Positions 16,269 to 23,576 of a DNA stretch of 64,000 nucleotides are shown here, piece by piece. Each line of letters begins with the position of its first letter. Position 1 is the first letter of the stretch. Source of the DNA: Rhodospirillaceae bacterium. Lineage in GTDB: Bacteria; Pseudomonadota; Alphaproteobacteria; GCA-2731375. The notes beneath the pieces were generated by a model, which saw only the letters and a list, made by a program, of their open reading frames with translations, did not search any database and was not told the DNA's origin. Location of the stretch: assembly GCA_018660265.1 (NCBI GenBank), contig JABJKS010000066.1:1-64000 (forward strand), written 5' to 3'. Both the position numbers and the translations under genes were made by a program.

Positions 16269-17435
16269 ATGGACCTTTCTTTTTCCGACGAACAGATTGC
16301 AGTGCGCGATACCATCGCCAAGCTTTGTGAGAAATATGACGATGCTTATTGGCTGGCCCGGGACACAGACGGCGAATTCCCAGAGGATTTCGTAAAAGAC
16401 ATCGCTGACGGCGGCTGGCTGGGCATCGCCATGCCGGAAGAATGCGGCGGTTCCGGTCTGGGCGTGACGGAAGCGGCCTTGATGATGCAGACCATTTCAC
16501 AAACAGGCGCGGGCTTTTCCGGCTGTTCGGCCGTTCACATGAATATTTTCGGGCCCCATCCATTGGTGGTACACGGCACGGACGAACAGCGCAACCGGCT
16601 GTTGCCGCGCCTGATTAGGGGCGAGGACCGCACCTGCTTTGGTGTGACCGAGCCGAATGCCGGCCTGGACACCACACGGATTGAAACAAAAGCCGTTTGG
16701 GACGGTGAGAAATACATCGTCAATGGGCGTAAGATGTGGACCTCCACCGCACAGACCGCCAACAAGATCCTGCTGCTGGTCCGTACCGCGCCGCGCGATG
16801 AGGGCAAAAAGCCCACCGACGGCATCACGTTGTTTTACACCGATTTTGATCGGGATTATTGCGAGGCCCAGGTCATCGAAAAGATGGGCCGCAAGGCGGT
16901 GGATTCCAATGCCACCTTTTACGATAACCTGCCCGTCCCCGAGGCCGACCGGGTGGGTGAGGAAGGCAAGGGTTTCTATTACCTGCTTGATGGCATTAAC
17001 CCCGAACGTATCCTGGTCGCGGCAGAGGCCGTGGGCCTGGGACGGGCCGCTTTGCGCAAGGCGGTCGCCTATGCCAAGGAGCGGGTGGTCTTCGACCGTC
17101 CCATCGGGATGAACCAGGCTATTCAGCACCCGCTGGCGGAATGCTGGGCCCATCTAGAAGCAGCCGATGCCATGGTCTGGCGGGCCGCGAACCTGTATGA
17201 CAGCGGCAAGCCTTGCGGGGCCGAGGCCAACGCTGCCAAATACCTGGCGGCGGAAGCTTGTTTCAAGGCCTGTGAACAATCCGTGATGACCCACGGCGGT
17301 ATGGGCTATGCCAAGGAATTCCATGTGGAGCGATACATGCGGGAGAGTTTCATCGCCCGCATCGCACCGGTCAGCCGGGAGATGATCCTGAATTACATCG
17401 GCCAACACGTCCTGGAAATGCCCCGCTCTTATTGA
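16269..17435 (+). CDS. Acyl-CoA dehydrogenase, variant without EGT motif
   Basis: The 388-aa protein has the normal acyl-CoA dehydrogenase layout: helical N-domain, FGVTEPNAGLDTT (about 127-139), GRKMWTSTAQTANK, and THGGMGYAKEFHVERYMRES near the end. The usual EGTNEIQ catalytic-base segment is replaced by IAPVSREMILNYIGQHVLEM, so the base Glu is absent from its usual place, as in some long-chain-like or unassigned ACAD subgroups. It is divergent from the MaoC operon (150 nt apart). The last 153 coding bases and 14 following bases are duplicated at 18504-18670. Confidence 0.87.
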   Translation: MDLSFSDEQIAVRDTIAKLCEKYDDAYWLARDTDGEFPEDFVKDIADGGWLGIAMPEECGGSGLGVTEAALMMQTISQTGAGFSGCSAVHMNIFGPHPLVVHGTDEQRNRLLPRLIRGEDRTCFGVTEPNAGLDTTRIETKAVWDGEKYIVNGRKMWTSTAQTANKILLLVRTAPRDEGKKPTDGITLFYTDFDRDYCEAQVIEKMGRKAVDSNATFYDNLPVPEADRVGEEGKGFYYLLDGINPERILVAAEAVGLGRAALRKAVAYAKERVVFDRPIGMNQAIQHPLAECWAHLEAADAMVWRAANLYDSGKPCGAEANAAKYLAAEACFKACEQSVMTHGGMGYAKEFHVERYMRESFIARIAPVSREMILNYIGQHVLEMPRSY

Positions 17436-17449
17436 TGGGGGCCTACTAG
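17283..17449 (+). repeat. 167-bp direct repeat, copy A (3' end of acyl-CoA dehydrogenase)
   Basis: This segment recurs at 18504-18670 with only about four substitutions. Copy A is the functional gene end and runs 14 bp past the stop codon. Confidence 0.92.
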
Positions 17450-17693
17450 ATCAGTTTTGGCATCAGTACCCACCCGCTCTCCCGGCCCGGCCCCCGGCTT
17501 TGGAACCGAGACGCGGCGTGAAACAGTCCAGACGTGGCGTCAATTGCAATGTCCGCTGTTGCCCCAAGAGCAGCCGGATTACAGGAAATTTCGGGTGGTC
17601 CGCATTTGACTCGTTACGGAAATCCCTTGTGCTGCCGTGATAGTCAATCTCGGTTTCGGTTTGGGATCAAAATTCGTTTATCACCACCTCAAC

Positions 17694-18323
17694 CTATCTC
17701 TGTGGCTGAAAGTCCTTCGAGGCCAACAATCCCGCAGCCGCAATCATCAATCCGCCGCAGACCTTGTTGATCATGCCATAAGAATAATTTTTCAAGGATG
17801 CCGCAGCACGTATCCCCAACCAGCCCCACAAGAGGAGAATTGCTCCATCAACCAGAATATATGTAAAGCCCAATATGAAAAGCTGAGGTAAGACAGGCAG
17901 TGCTGGGTCAATAAATTGCGGGAAAAGCGCACCAAAAAACACGACGGCAAAAGGGTTGGCCATCGACGTGATAAAACCCTGACGAAAGAGGCGAAACGAA
18001 GTGCTGGAGATGTTAGCCGATACCTCACTGCCCTGGTCTTTCGAGAACATTAGCTGAAGGCCGATCCACGCTAGATAGGCAACGCCTAACCATTTGATCC
18101 AAATGAATGCATTTGCCGACGTCGCGATAATGGCGGCAAGGCCAAACGCTGCAGCGGTCATTTGAAGGCAATTGGCGGTCAAATCACCCGCAATCGTGTA
18201 GATACTCCGACGAAGTCCGTGTCGGATACTGTTTGAGATAGTAAGGAGCTGGCTCGTATCCGGTGGCGTCGCAAAGAATACGGCGACCGCAACAAGATAG
18301 ATTAGGTAAGTCTCCATTGGCAT
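17694..18323 (-). CDS. LysE/RhtB family amino-acid exporter
   Basis: The 209-aa membrane protein has about six hydrophobic segments. The N-terminal FFATPPDTSQLLTISNSIRHG is the LysE/RhtB signature region (usual form PGP) and KWLGVAYLAWIGLQLMFS (about 93-110) is the second conserved block. These proteins export amino acids or homoserine-lactone-like molecules; substrate unknown. Base composition is visibly more AT-rich than its neighbours, and the gene lies between two copies of a 167-bp acyl-CoA dehydrogenase fragment, which suggests insertion into that locus. The start at 18323 has an alternative ATG two codons later. Confidence 0.8.
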   Translation of the reverse strand: MPMETYLIYLVAVAVFFATPPDTSQLLTISNSIRHGLRRSIYTIAGDLTANCLQMTAAAFGLAAIIATSANAFIWIKWLGVAYLAWIGLQLMFSKDQGSEVSANISSTSFRLFRQGFITSMANPFAVVFFGALFPQFIDPALPVLPQLFILGFTYILVDGAILLLWGWLGIRAAASLKNYSYGMINKVCGGLMIAAAGLLASKDFQPQR

Positions 18324-18417
18324 ATTGTGTCATTTCTCATTCATCTTGATTCCGAATGTATTCGCGCGTCTACTAGATCGCCAAATTCATTGAAGTTGGC
18401 AAACGAAATATTCTCCC

Positions 18418-18450
18418 AATGTCCGCCTTTGGCACAAATCAAAAGGATGT
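18418..18450 (-). repeat. Dispersed 33-bp intergenic motif, copy 1
   Basis: The reverse complement starts ACATCCTTTTGATTTGTGCC and continues AAAGGCGGACATT. It resembles 33048-33081 (ACATCCTTCCGGTTTGTGCC...). It lies in the gene-poor 18324-18865 stretch. Its function is unknown. Confidence 0.4.
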
Positions 18451-18503
18451 CAGCGTCGCGCTGATGTCAGCTTATCACCCGATGGGCGACGGCCTCTCAA
18501 TCG

Positions 18504-18670
18504 GTGATGACCCACGGCGGTATGGGCTATGCCGAGGAATTCCATGTGGAGCGATACATGCGGGAGAGTTTCATCGCCCGCATCGCGCCGGTCAGCCGGG
18601 AGATGATCCTGAATTACATCGGCCAACACGTCCTGGAAATGCCCCGGTCTTATTGATGGGGGCTTACTAG
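18504..18670 (+). pseudogene. 167-bp direct repeat, copy B (orphan acyl-CoA dehydrogenase 3' fragment)
   Basis: This is a second copy of the last about 50 codons of the upstream acyl-CoA dehydrogenase plus 14 bp after the stop, with about four differences (one gives AEEFHV instead of AKEFHV). No upstream part of the gene is attached. Together with copy A it brackets a 1,054-bp segment carrying lysE. Confidence 0.9.
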
Positions 18671-18865
18671 TGCGAATCGCTAATATGGCGGAAAAAAATG
18701 ATTGCTTGCACCCCGCAATACCGCGCCGTTACAGGCGAAAAACCCTGCAATTGCCCTGAAGTCCAGGCGGAATAGGCGAATCCTAGGCACAGTGCTTGTC
18801 AAGTCTGACTTGCTCTGTTAGATGATTCGAATCACTAACACTCAGGCATCAGTGGGAATATTGAT

Positions 18866-19150
18866 ATGAGCAAAGCAGCACTAGTTGAGCGCGTTGCCAA
18901 AAAAGGCAAACTCTCAAAAGCAGAAGCCGGTCGCACAGTCGACCTTGTCCTTGGCGAAATGCAGGCGGGCCTTAAGGCCGCGAAGAAAGAAGGCCGGTAC
19001 ACGGTCGGTACATTCGGCACCTTCTCCATCTCCAAACGGGCCGCCCGTAAGGGTCGCAACCCACAGACCGGAGAGCCGATCAAGATCAAGGCATCCAAGG
19101 TTCTGAAATTTAAGCCTGCCGCACAGTGGAAAAAAGCTGCTGGTTGCTAG
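18866..19150 (+). CDS. HU-family DNA-binding protein
   Basis: This 94-aa HU/IHF-type histone-like protein has the N-terminal helical dimer part (MSKAALVERVAKKGKLSKAE), FGTFSISKRAARKGRNPQTG (about 51-70), the HU signature, and the DNA-binding arm ending in EPIKIKASKVLKFKP. The lysine-rich N-terminus and a cysteine as the last residue are minor oddities. It is a single gene with about 190 nt of AT-richer upstream DNA and a dispersed palindrome (19150-19219) directly after the stop. Confidence 0.92.
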   Translation: MSKAALVERVAKKGKLSKAEAGRTVDLVLGEMQAGLKAAKKEGRYTVGTFGTFSISKRAARKGRNPQTGEPIKIKASKVLKFKPAAQWKKAAGC

Positions 19151-19219
19151 AGCAATTCCGATCTAAGTCGGATCGCTCAAATGCTTTGGGCGATTGTAAG
19201 TGATCGGAAATATTGCTCG
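19150..19219. repeat. Dispersed intergenic palindrome, copy 2
   Basis: GAGCAATTCCGATC opens and GATCGGAAATATTGCTC closes this element, with an inner GGATCGCTCAAA.../...TTGGGCGATT pair. It resembles the element at 9821 and starts at the last base of the HU stop codon. Confidence 0.65.
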
Positions 19220-19296
19220 AACTTTGACGGTCGAAAAATTTCCTAATCGGAAATTCTCTCGTCAAGTCAGGCACACCTTACGTGATACAAAAATAG

Positions 19297-19334
19297 GAGG
19301 GCTCGCGGCGCTGTCGCGGGCCCTCTTGTTATTT
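19297..19334 (+). terminator. Terminator-like hairpin before the DMT transporter
   Basis: GAGGGCTCGCG (19297-19307) pairs with CGCGGGCCCTC (19315-19325) and is followed by TTGTTATTT. It lies about 20 nt before the transporter ATG at 19346, so it could be a leader attenuator or a boundary after HU. Confidence 0.55.
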
Positions 19335-19345
19335 GGGAAGCGATT

Positions 19346-20251
19346 ATGAGCAGAGGCAGAAGCGGCCGCATCGAGGCTCCGGGCCGGGGCATTGCCTGCA
19401 TGGTCATCGGCAGCCTGCTGCTGACCAGCAATGATGCGGTCGTCAAATGGGTCTCGGGCGAGTTTCAGGTGGGCCAGATTCTATTCTCCCGGGGCCTGAC
19501 GGCTTTGATCCTGATCACCATCATCCTATTCTGGCGGCGGGAGTTGCATCTGTTCAAGATCAAGTACCCCATGGTGCAATTGGCCCGCGCCGCCCTGATG
19601 ATCGCGTCGACCTATTTGTTCGTCAACGGATTGCGCTATCTGCCATTGGCGGAAAATATCGCCATCGCCTTCGTTGGCCCCATTTTCGTCACCGCCCTGG
19701 CCCCGGCTTTGCTGCAGGAACAAATCGGCTGGCGACGCTGGACGGCGGTGTTAATCGGCTTTGCCGGTGTCCTGGTGATGTTGCGGCCCGGAACTGATTG
19801 GGGCAGCGGGGGTCTGAACTGGGCCGCATTGCTGCCCGCAGGTGCTGCCCTGTGCGGTGCCTTTCGCGATATTCTCACCCGACGCATCTCGCATGGCGAG
19901 GCCTCCTCCACCACCCTGTTTTATTCCACCCTGGGCGTTGCCCTGGCGGGGGCGGCCACGGCACCATTTGGCTGGATCACCCCCGGCCTGGGCGATATGG
20001 CGCTTTTTGCCCTGGCCGGCATATTGCTGTGTTTGGCGCATTATCTGCATATCGAGACCTTCCGCTTCGCCGAGGCGGCCTTGGTGGCGCCGTTCAAATA
20101 TTCCGCGCTGTTATGGGCCTTGGCGGTGGGTTTCCTGGTCTGGGGCGATGTGCCTGATGGCTGGACCCTGTTGGGCACGGTCCTGTTAATTGGCAGTGGT
20201 TTGTACATATTCCACCGTGAAGGCCGCCAACCTGCTAAAATCGCCGCGTAG
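19346..20251 (+). CDS. DMT-superfamily (EamA) transporter
   Basis: The 301-aa protein has about ten hydrophobic segments arranged as two EamA repeats (about 14-140 and 160-295). Recognisable stretches are LPLAENIAIAFVGPIFVTALAP at the end of the first repeat and LCLAHYLHIETFRFAEAALVAPFKYSALLWA in the second. Drug/metabolite transporters of this type move amino acids, nucleosides or metabolites across the inner membrane; no substrate can be named. It precedes an enoyl-CoA hydratase gene by 38 nt on the same strand. Confidence 0.82.
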   Translation: MSRGRSGRIEAPGRGIACMVIGSLLLTSNDAVVKWVSGEFQVGQILFSRGLTALILITIILFWRRELHLFKIKYPMVQLARAALMIASTYLFVNGLRYLPLAENIAIAFVGPIFVTALAPALLQEQIGWRRWTAVLIGFAGVLVMLRPGTDWGSGGLNWAALLPAGAALCGAFRDILTRRISHGEASSTTLFYSTLGVALAGAATAPFGWITPGLGDMALFALAGILLCLAHYLHIETFRFAEAALVAPFKYSALLWALAVGFLVWGDVPDGWTLLGTVLLIGSGLYIFHREGRQPAKIAA

Positions 20252-20289
20252 AAAAATCCGCTGCAAAAGTAATTCGAGGGATATCCATC

Positions 20290-21084
20290 ATGAGTGACAC
20301 CGTACTTTATGAAACCGATGGCGCTGTCGCCACCATCACCCTGAACCGCCCCGATCGACTGAACGCCATGAACAAGGAATTGATCGCGGCCATGGTCGAG
20401 ACTTTGGAACAGGTGGCATCCGACCCGGCCATTCGGATTTTGATCCTGACCGGGGCGGGACGTGGATTTTGCGCCGGCGGCGATCTGGCCGGATTTGCCG
20501 ATGGTGAATTCAAGTCGGAACAGCCAATCGAAACCCGGATCGCCGAGCTGCGCCAATCCATGCGCACCTCGCAACGGCTACGGGAAAGCTCCTTCGTCTC
20601 CATCGCCGCCATCAATGGTGCCTGCGCGGGCGCGGGCCTGTCCTGGGCCCTGGCCTGTGATCTGCGTTATGCAGCAAAATCGGCAAAATTCTCCACCGCC
20701 TTCCTGAATGCGGGCTTGTCGGGAGATTTTGGCGGTACCTTTAGCCTGACCCAAATTGTCGGCACCGCCAAGGCGCGGGAATTGTATTTGCTGTCCGAAC
20801 GCTTCACCGCCGATGACGCGGCCCGCCTTGGCATCGTTTCGGAAGCCGTGGCGGATGAGAGCCTGATGTCCCATGTTCGGGCCAAGGCACAACAGATGGC
20901 CGATGCCGCCCCCATTGCACTGGGCTGCATCAAGCAGAACCTGAACGACGCCACCCGCCTGAGCATGGTCGAGGCCATGGACCACGAGGCCGACCGTCAC
21001 AGCCGTTGCGGCACCACGGACGATAACACGGAGGCCGCCAAGGCTTTCCTGGAGAAACGGAAGCCTGTTTTTCACGGTCGCTAA
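20290..21084 (+). CDS. Enoyl-CoA hydratase/isomerase family protein
   Basis: This 264-aa crotonase-fold protein has LNRPDRLNAMNKELI (about 18-32), LTGAGRGFCAGGDLAGF (about 55-71), which forms the oxyanion hole, and INGACAGAGLSWALACDLRYA (about 107-127). In true hydratases two Glu residues lie near the second motif; here the second-motif stretch NAGLSGDFGGTFSLTQIVG carries Asp at the position of one of them, as in several isomerase or hydrolase-like members. GAGGGATATCC precedes the ATG. The substrate is unknown. Confidence 0.88.
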   Translation: MSDTVLYETDGAVATITLNRPDRLNAMNKELIAAMVETLEQVASDPAIRILILTGAGRGFCAGGDLAGFADGEFKSEQPIETRIAELRQSMRTSQRLRESSFVSIAAINGACAGAGLSWALACDLRYAAKSAKFSTAFLNAGLSGDFGGTFSLTQIVGTAKARELYLLSERFTADDAARLGIVSEAVADESLMSHVRAKAQQMADAAPIALGCIKQNLNDATRLSMVEAMDHEADRHSRCGTTDDNTEAAKAFLEKRKPVFHGR

Positions 21085-21160
21085 ATCGTCGTTAAGCGGT
21101 TGCCAGGGGGCGGGACAGGCACTATTTAGAGCGCCAAATGACTAATCAGGACCGAGCGCC

Positions 21161-21670
21161 ATGACAGAGACAAAGCCCACCGCCACTCAGACCGCACCTA
21201 TGCAATTTGTGGAGCGGCAAAGCATTGAACAGGTCGAGGAGGGTTTCGATCTGGCTCCGAAATTTGACGCCGACGGTCTGATCCCGGTGATGACGTCCGA
21301 TGCCACGTCGGGAGAGATGTTGATGCACGGCTATATGAATGCCGAAGCCCTGCGCCGCACCATCGAGATTGGCGAGGCCCATTATTACAGTCGCAGCCGC
21401 AAGGTCCTGTGGCACAAGGGGGCCACGTCAGGGCTGGTGCAAAAAGTCGTTGAAATGCGCATTGACGACGATCAGGATTCGGTCTGGTTGCGGGTCGATG
21501 TGGTTGGTGGGGCATCCTGCCACGTTGGCTATCGCTCCTGCTTCTATCGCTCCATCCCCCTGGGTCCGGCCAAGGCCGATGCCGCACCGCGCCTGCAGTT
21601 CGAAGAGACCGAAAAAGTTTTCGACCCCAAGGCCGTCTACGGCGACGCACCAAACCCGACCAAGCTGTAG
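21161..21670 (+). CDS. hisI: Phosphoribosyl-AMP cyclohydrolase
   Basis: This 169-aa enzyme opens the adenine ring in step three of histidine biosynthesis. Visible motifs are [13 protein letters not shown] (about 56-68), [18 protein letters not shown] (74-91) and [15 protein letters not shown] (118-131), with zinc-binding Cys120 and Cys127. The third zinc cysteine of the classical form (DCDQD) is Asp here (DDDQD, 102-106). This is a stand-alone HisI without the HisE domain, as usual in alphaproteobacteria. About 32 residues precede the core. No other his gene is adjacent. Confidence 0.92.
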   Translation: MTETKPTATQTAPMQFVERQSIEQVEEGFDLAPKFDADGLIPVMTSDATSGEMLMHGYMNAEALRRTIEIGEAHYYSRSRKVLWHKGATSGLVQKVVEMRIDDDQDSVWLRVDVVGGASCHVGYRSCFYRSIPLGPAKADAAPRLQFEETEKVFDPKAVYGDAPNPTKL

Positions 21671-21851
21671 CGATGCTCTAACAAAGCAGTAACGAAACTG
21701 TAGCGACCGCGACTCATCGCCGGTACGGATATGCTATGGGGCTCAAGATGCCTTTTTACGTGTTTCCCACAAAATATCTTTCTTGCTAAGTTCATCAGAC
21801 CTGTACCCGGTCTGTCATCGGGCCGCAGCAAAATTGAAGGGGAGCGTCGAA

Positions 21852-22994
21852 ATGAACGAACCTGTGGGCGGTCAAGGGCGGGAAGTCATTCGGACCATCG
21901 AGGTTTTTCCGGTGCAGTTGCCGGTTTTGCGATCATTCAATTTTGCCTCTGGCTCGGGCGGTCAGGCCGGTGAAACCATCACGCTGATCTATGTCAAAAT
22001 TGTCGGCAGCGAAGATTCGGTCGGCTGGGGAGAGTGCCGGCCCGTCCCGCAGTGGTCATCGGAAACGGCGGAGACCGCGATTTCGACAATTGAATACTAT
22101 TTGAAGCCCGTGTTGCTTGGACATCCCGTCTGGGACCGCTATGGCGCGCATGGAAAAATGAATGCGGCAATTCAGGCCGGGCCCACGACAGGCCAGCCCA
22201 TTGCCAAGGCAGCAATAGATATGGCGCTGCATGACCTTCTGTCACGGCGGGCCAAGGTTCCCTTGCGGCAGTTTCTCGGCGGTACGCACGAGCGAAATTC
22301 CATCGACCTTAGTTTCACGGTAACAGCCCACGATAAGGCCGGGGTTATGGACCAGGTCAACGGAGCGCGGGAAGACGGGTTTCGGCATTTCAACTTCAAG
22401 GCCGCGGTCGAGCGGAAAACCGATCTGGTCGTGGCTGAGACGATCAGGTCCCTTATGGACGAAGACGGGTTTCTTTGCGCCGATGCCAATCAGGGATATG
22501 GGATTGCAGATGCCAAATATGCCGCTGCCGGCTTTCAGGAAATCGGCGTAAATGTGCTCGAACAACCATTGCCGGCAGATCAACTGCTTCTCATGCGGGA
22601 ACTTCGCCGGGCAACGCAAATTCCCCTCGCCGTCGACGAAGCGTCCGTAAGCCCGGCCAACTTCTTCGAATACGCGCGCACCGGATTGGTCGACTATCTG
22701 GTCATCAAGGTTACGCGCAGCGGCGGAATTTGGCCATCGTCGCAGCAAATCGCCATCGCCCAGGCGGCGGGACTAGGGCTTTTGGTAAGTGGCCTGTCGG
22801 ACGGCATGCTGGCCAAATTAGCGACCTGCCAACTTGTCTCCGTATTCGATTTTCATGGTCCCGCCGCGCTCAATGGCAGCCAGTTCATCGACGACAGCGG
22901 ATTGTTCCCGACAAAAAGTTCTGTCGAGACAGGCGGCAAGGTAACCTTGAACGATGAAGCCGGAATTGGCCTTGTCCCCCTCATCACCAGCTAG
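21852..22994 (+). CDS. Mandelate racemase / muconate lactonizing-type enolase-superfamily enzyme
   Basis: The 380-aa protein has the enolase-superfamily capping domain (about 11-140) and a TIM barrel. Metal ligands are predicted at Asp211 (ADANQG), Glu237 (VLEQPL) and Asp262 (AVDEAS). Acid/base lysines are Lys183 (FNFKAA) and Lys286 (VIKVTRSGG), so the MLE-like pattern fits better than the mandelate racemase His-Asp dyad. The ATG at 21852 was chosen for its upstream GGGGAGCG. Possible activities are cycloisomerase, dipeptide epimerase or sugar-acid dehydratase; none can be chosen from sequence. Confidence 0.82.
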   Translation: MNEPVGGQGREVIRTIEVFPVQLPVLRSFNFASGSGGQAGETITLIYVKIVGSEDSVGWGECRPVPQWSSETAETAISTIEYYLKPVLLGHPVWDRYGAHGKMNAAIQAGPTTGQPIAKAAIDMALHDLLSRRAKVPLRQFLGGTHERNSIDLSFTVTAHDKAGVMDQVNGAREDGFRHFNFKAAVERKTDLVVAETIRSLMDEDGFLCADANQGYGIADAKYAAAGFQEIGVNVLEQPLPADQLLLMRELRRATQIPLAVDEASVSPANFFEYARTGLVDYLVIKVTRSGGIWPSSQQIAIAQAAGLGLLVSGLSDGMLAKLATCQLVSVFDFHGPAALNGSQFIDDSGLFPTKSSVETGGKVTLNDEAGIGLVPLITS

Positions 22995-23245
22995 ACGAAA
23001 AACGGACCCGAATTACTCTCATCCTGACAATTATGCTGTTTATTACTGCTGACTGGACCATTTTGTTTATAATTATATTATAGGACTTTATCAAAATCAC
23101 GGCGTTCTACCAAACTAATCAGTTCATATGTGATATTCAGCACTGTAGAGCGGTCTGGTCCGCCCTATATTATAGTTAACAAGAGACAAGAGGTTAAACT
23201 AGAGAGATAAACCGCAACGCACGTCACAAAATGGGAGTACAAATC

Positions 23246-23413
23246 ATGTTGGCAACAATTTTCTTTTACCTGGACTCTTATTGGCTGGCCTGGACCGGTT
23301 TATTCCCGTCTCTTCCTTTGTGGAGCCCACATGGTGCCGTCATGGCACTGATTATCTCCTTGGCAACTGTTGTATTGGGCGGAATATACATCTTGAAATT
23401 CGTGAATCGATAA
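23246..23413 (+). CDS. Small two-helix membrane protein
   Basis: The protein is about 55 aa with two hydrophobic stretches (LATIFFYLDSYWLAWTGLF and GAVMALIISLATVVLGGIYI) and no recognised family. A ribosome-binding site (GGGAG, 23233-23237) precedes the ATG at 23246, and 15 nt further upstream there is another in-frame ATG (23231). It sits in an AT-rich interval between the enolase-superfamily gene and lptD (opposite strand). Coding status is plausible but unproven. The 23414-23576 remainder holds no gene. Confidence 0.5.
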   Translation: MLATIFFYLDSYWLAWTGLFPSLPLWSPHGAVMALIISLATVVLGGIYILKFVNR

Positions 23414-23576
23414 TCGGAGCGATCAGAGTAAACCCATACAAACGTTCACTTAAATTTACGACAGGTATCACTTTCACCATAGGGTTTGCTGATGCCAACA
23501 TCTTTGGTCGATCGGTGATGGGCAGCAGGTTAGTTGCCTAGGCTAGCATTCTGAGTTTTCCGGTCTGTCGCGCCAT

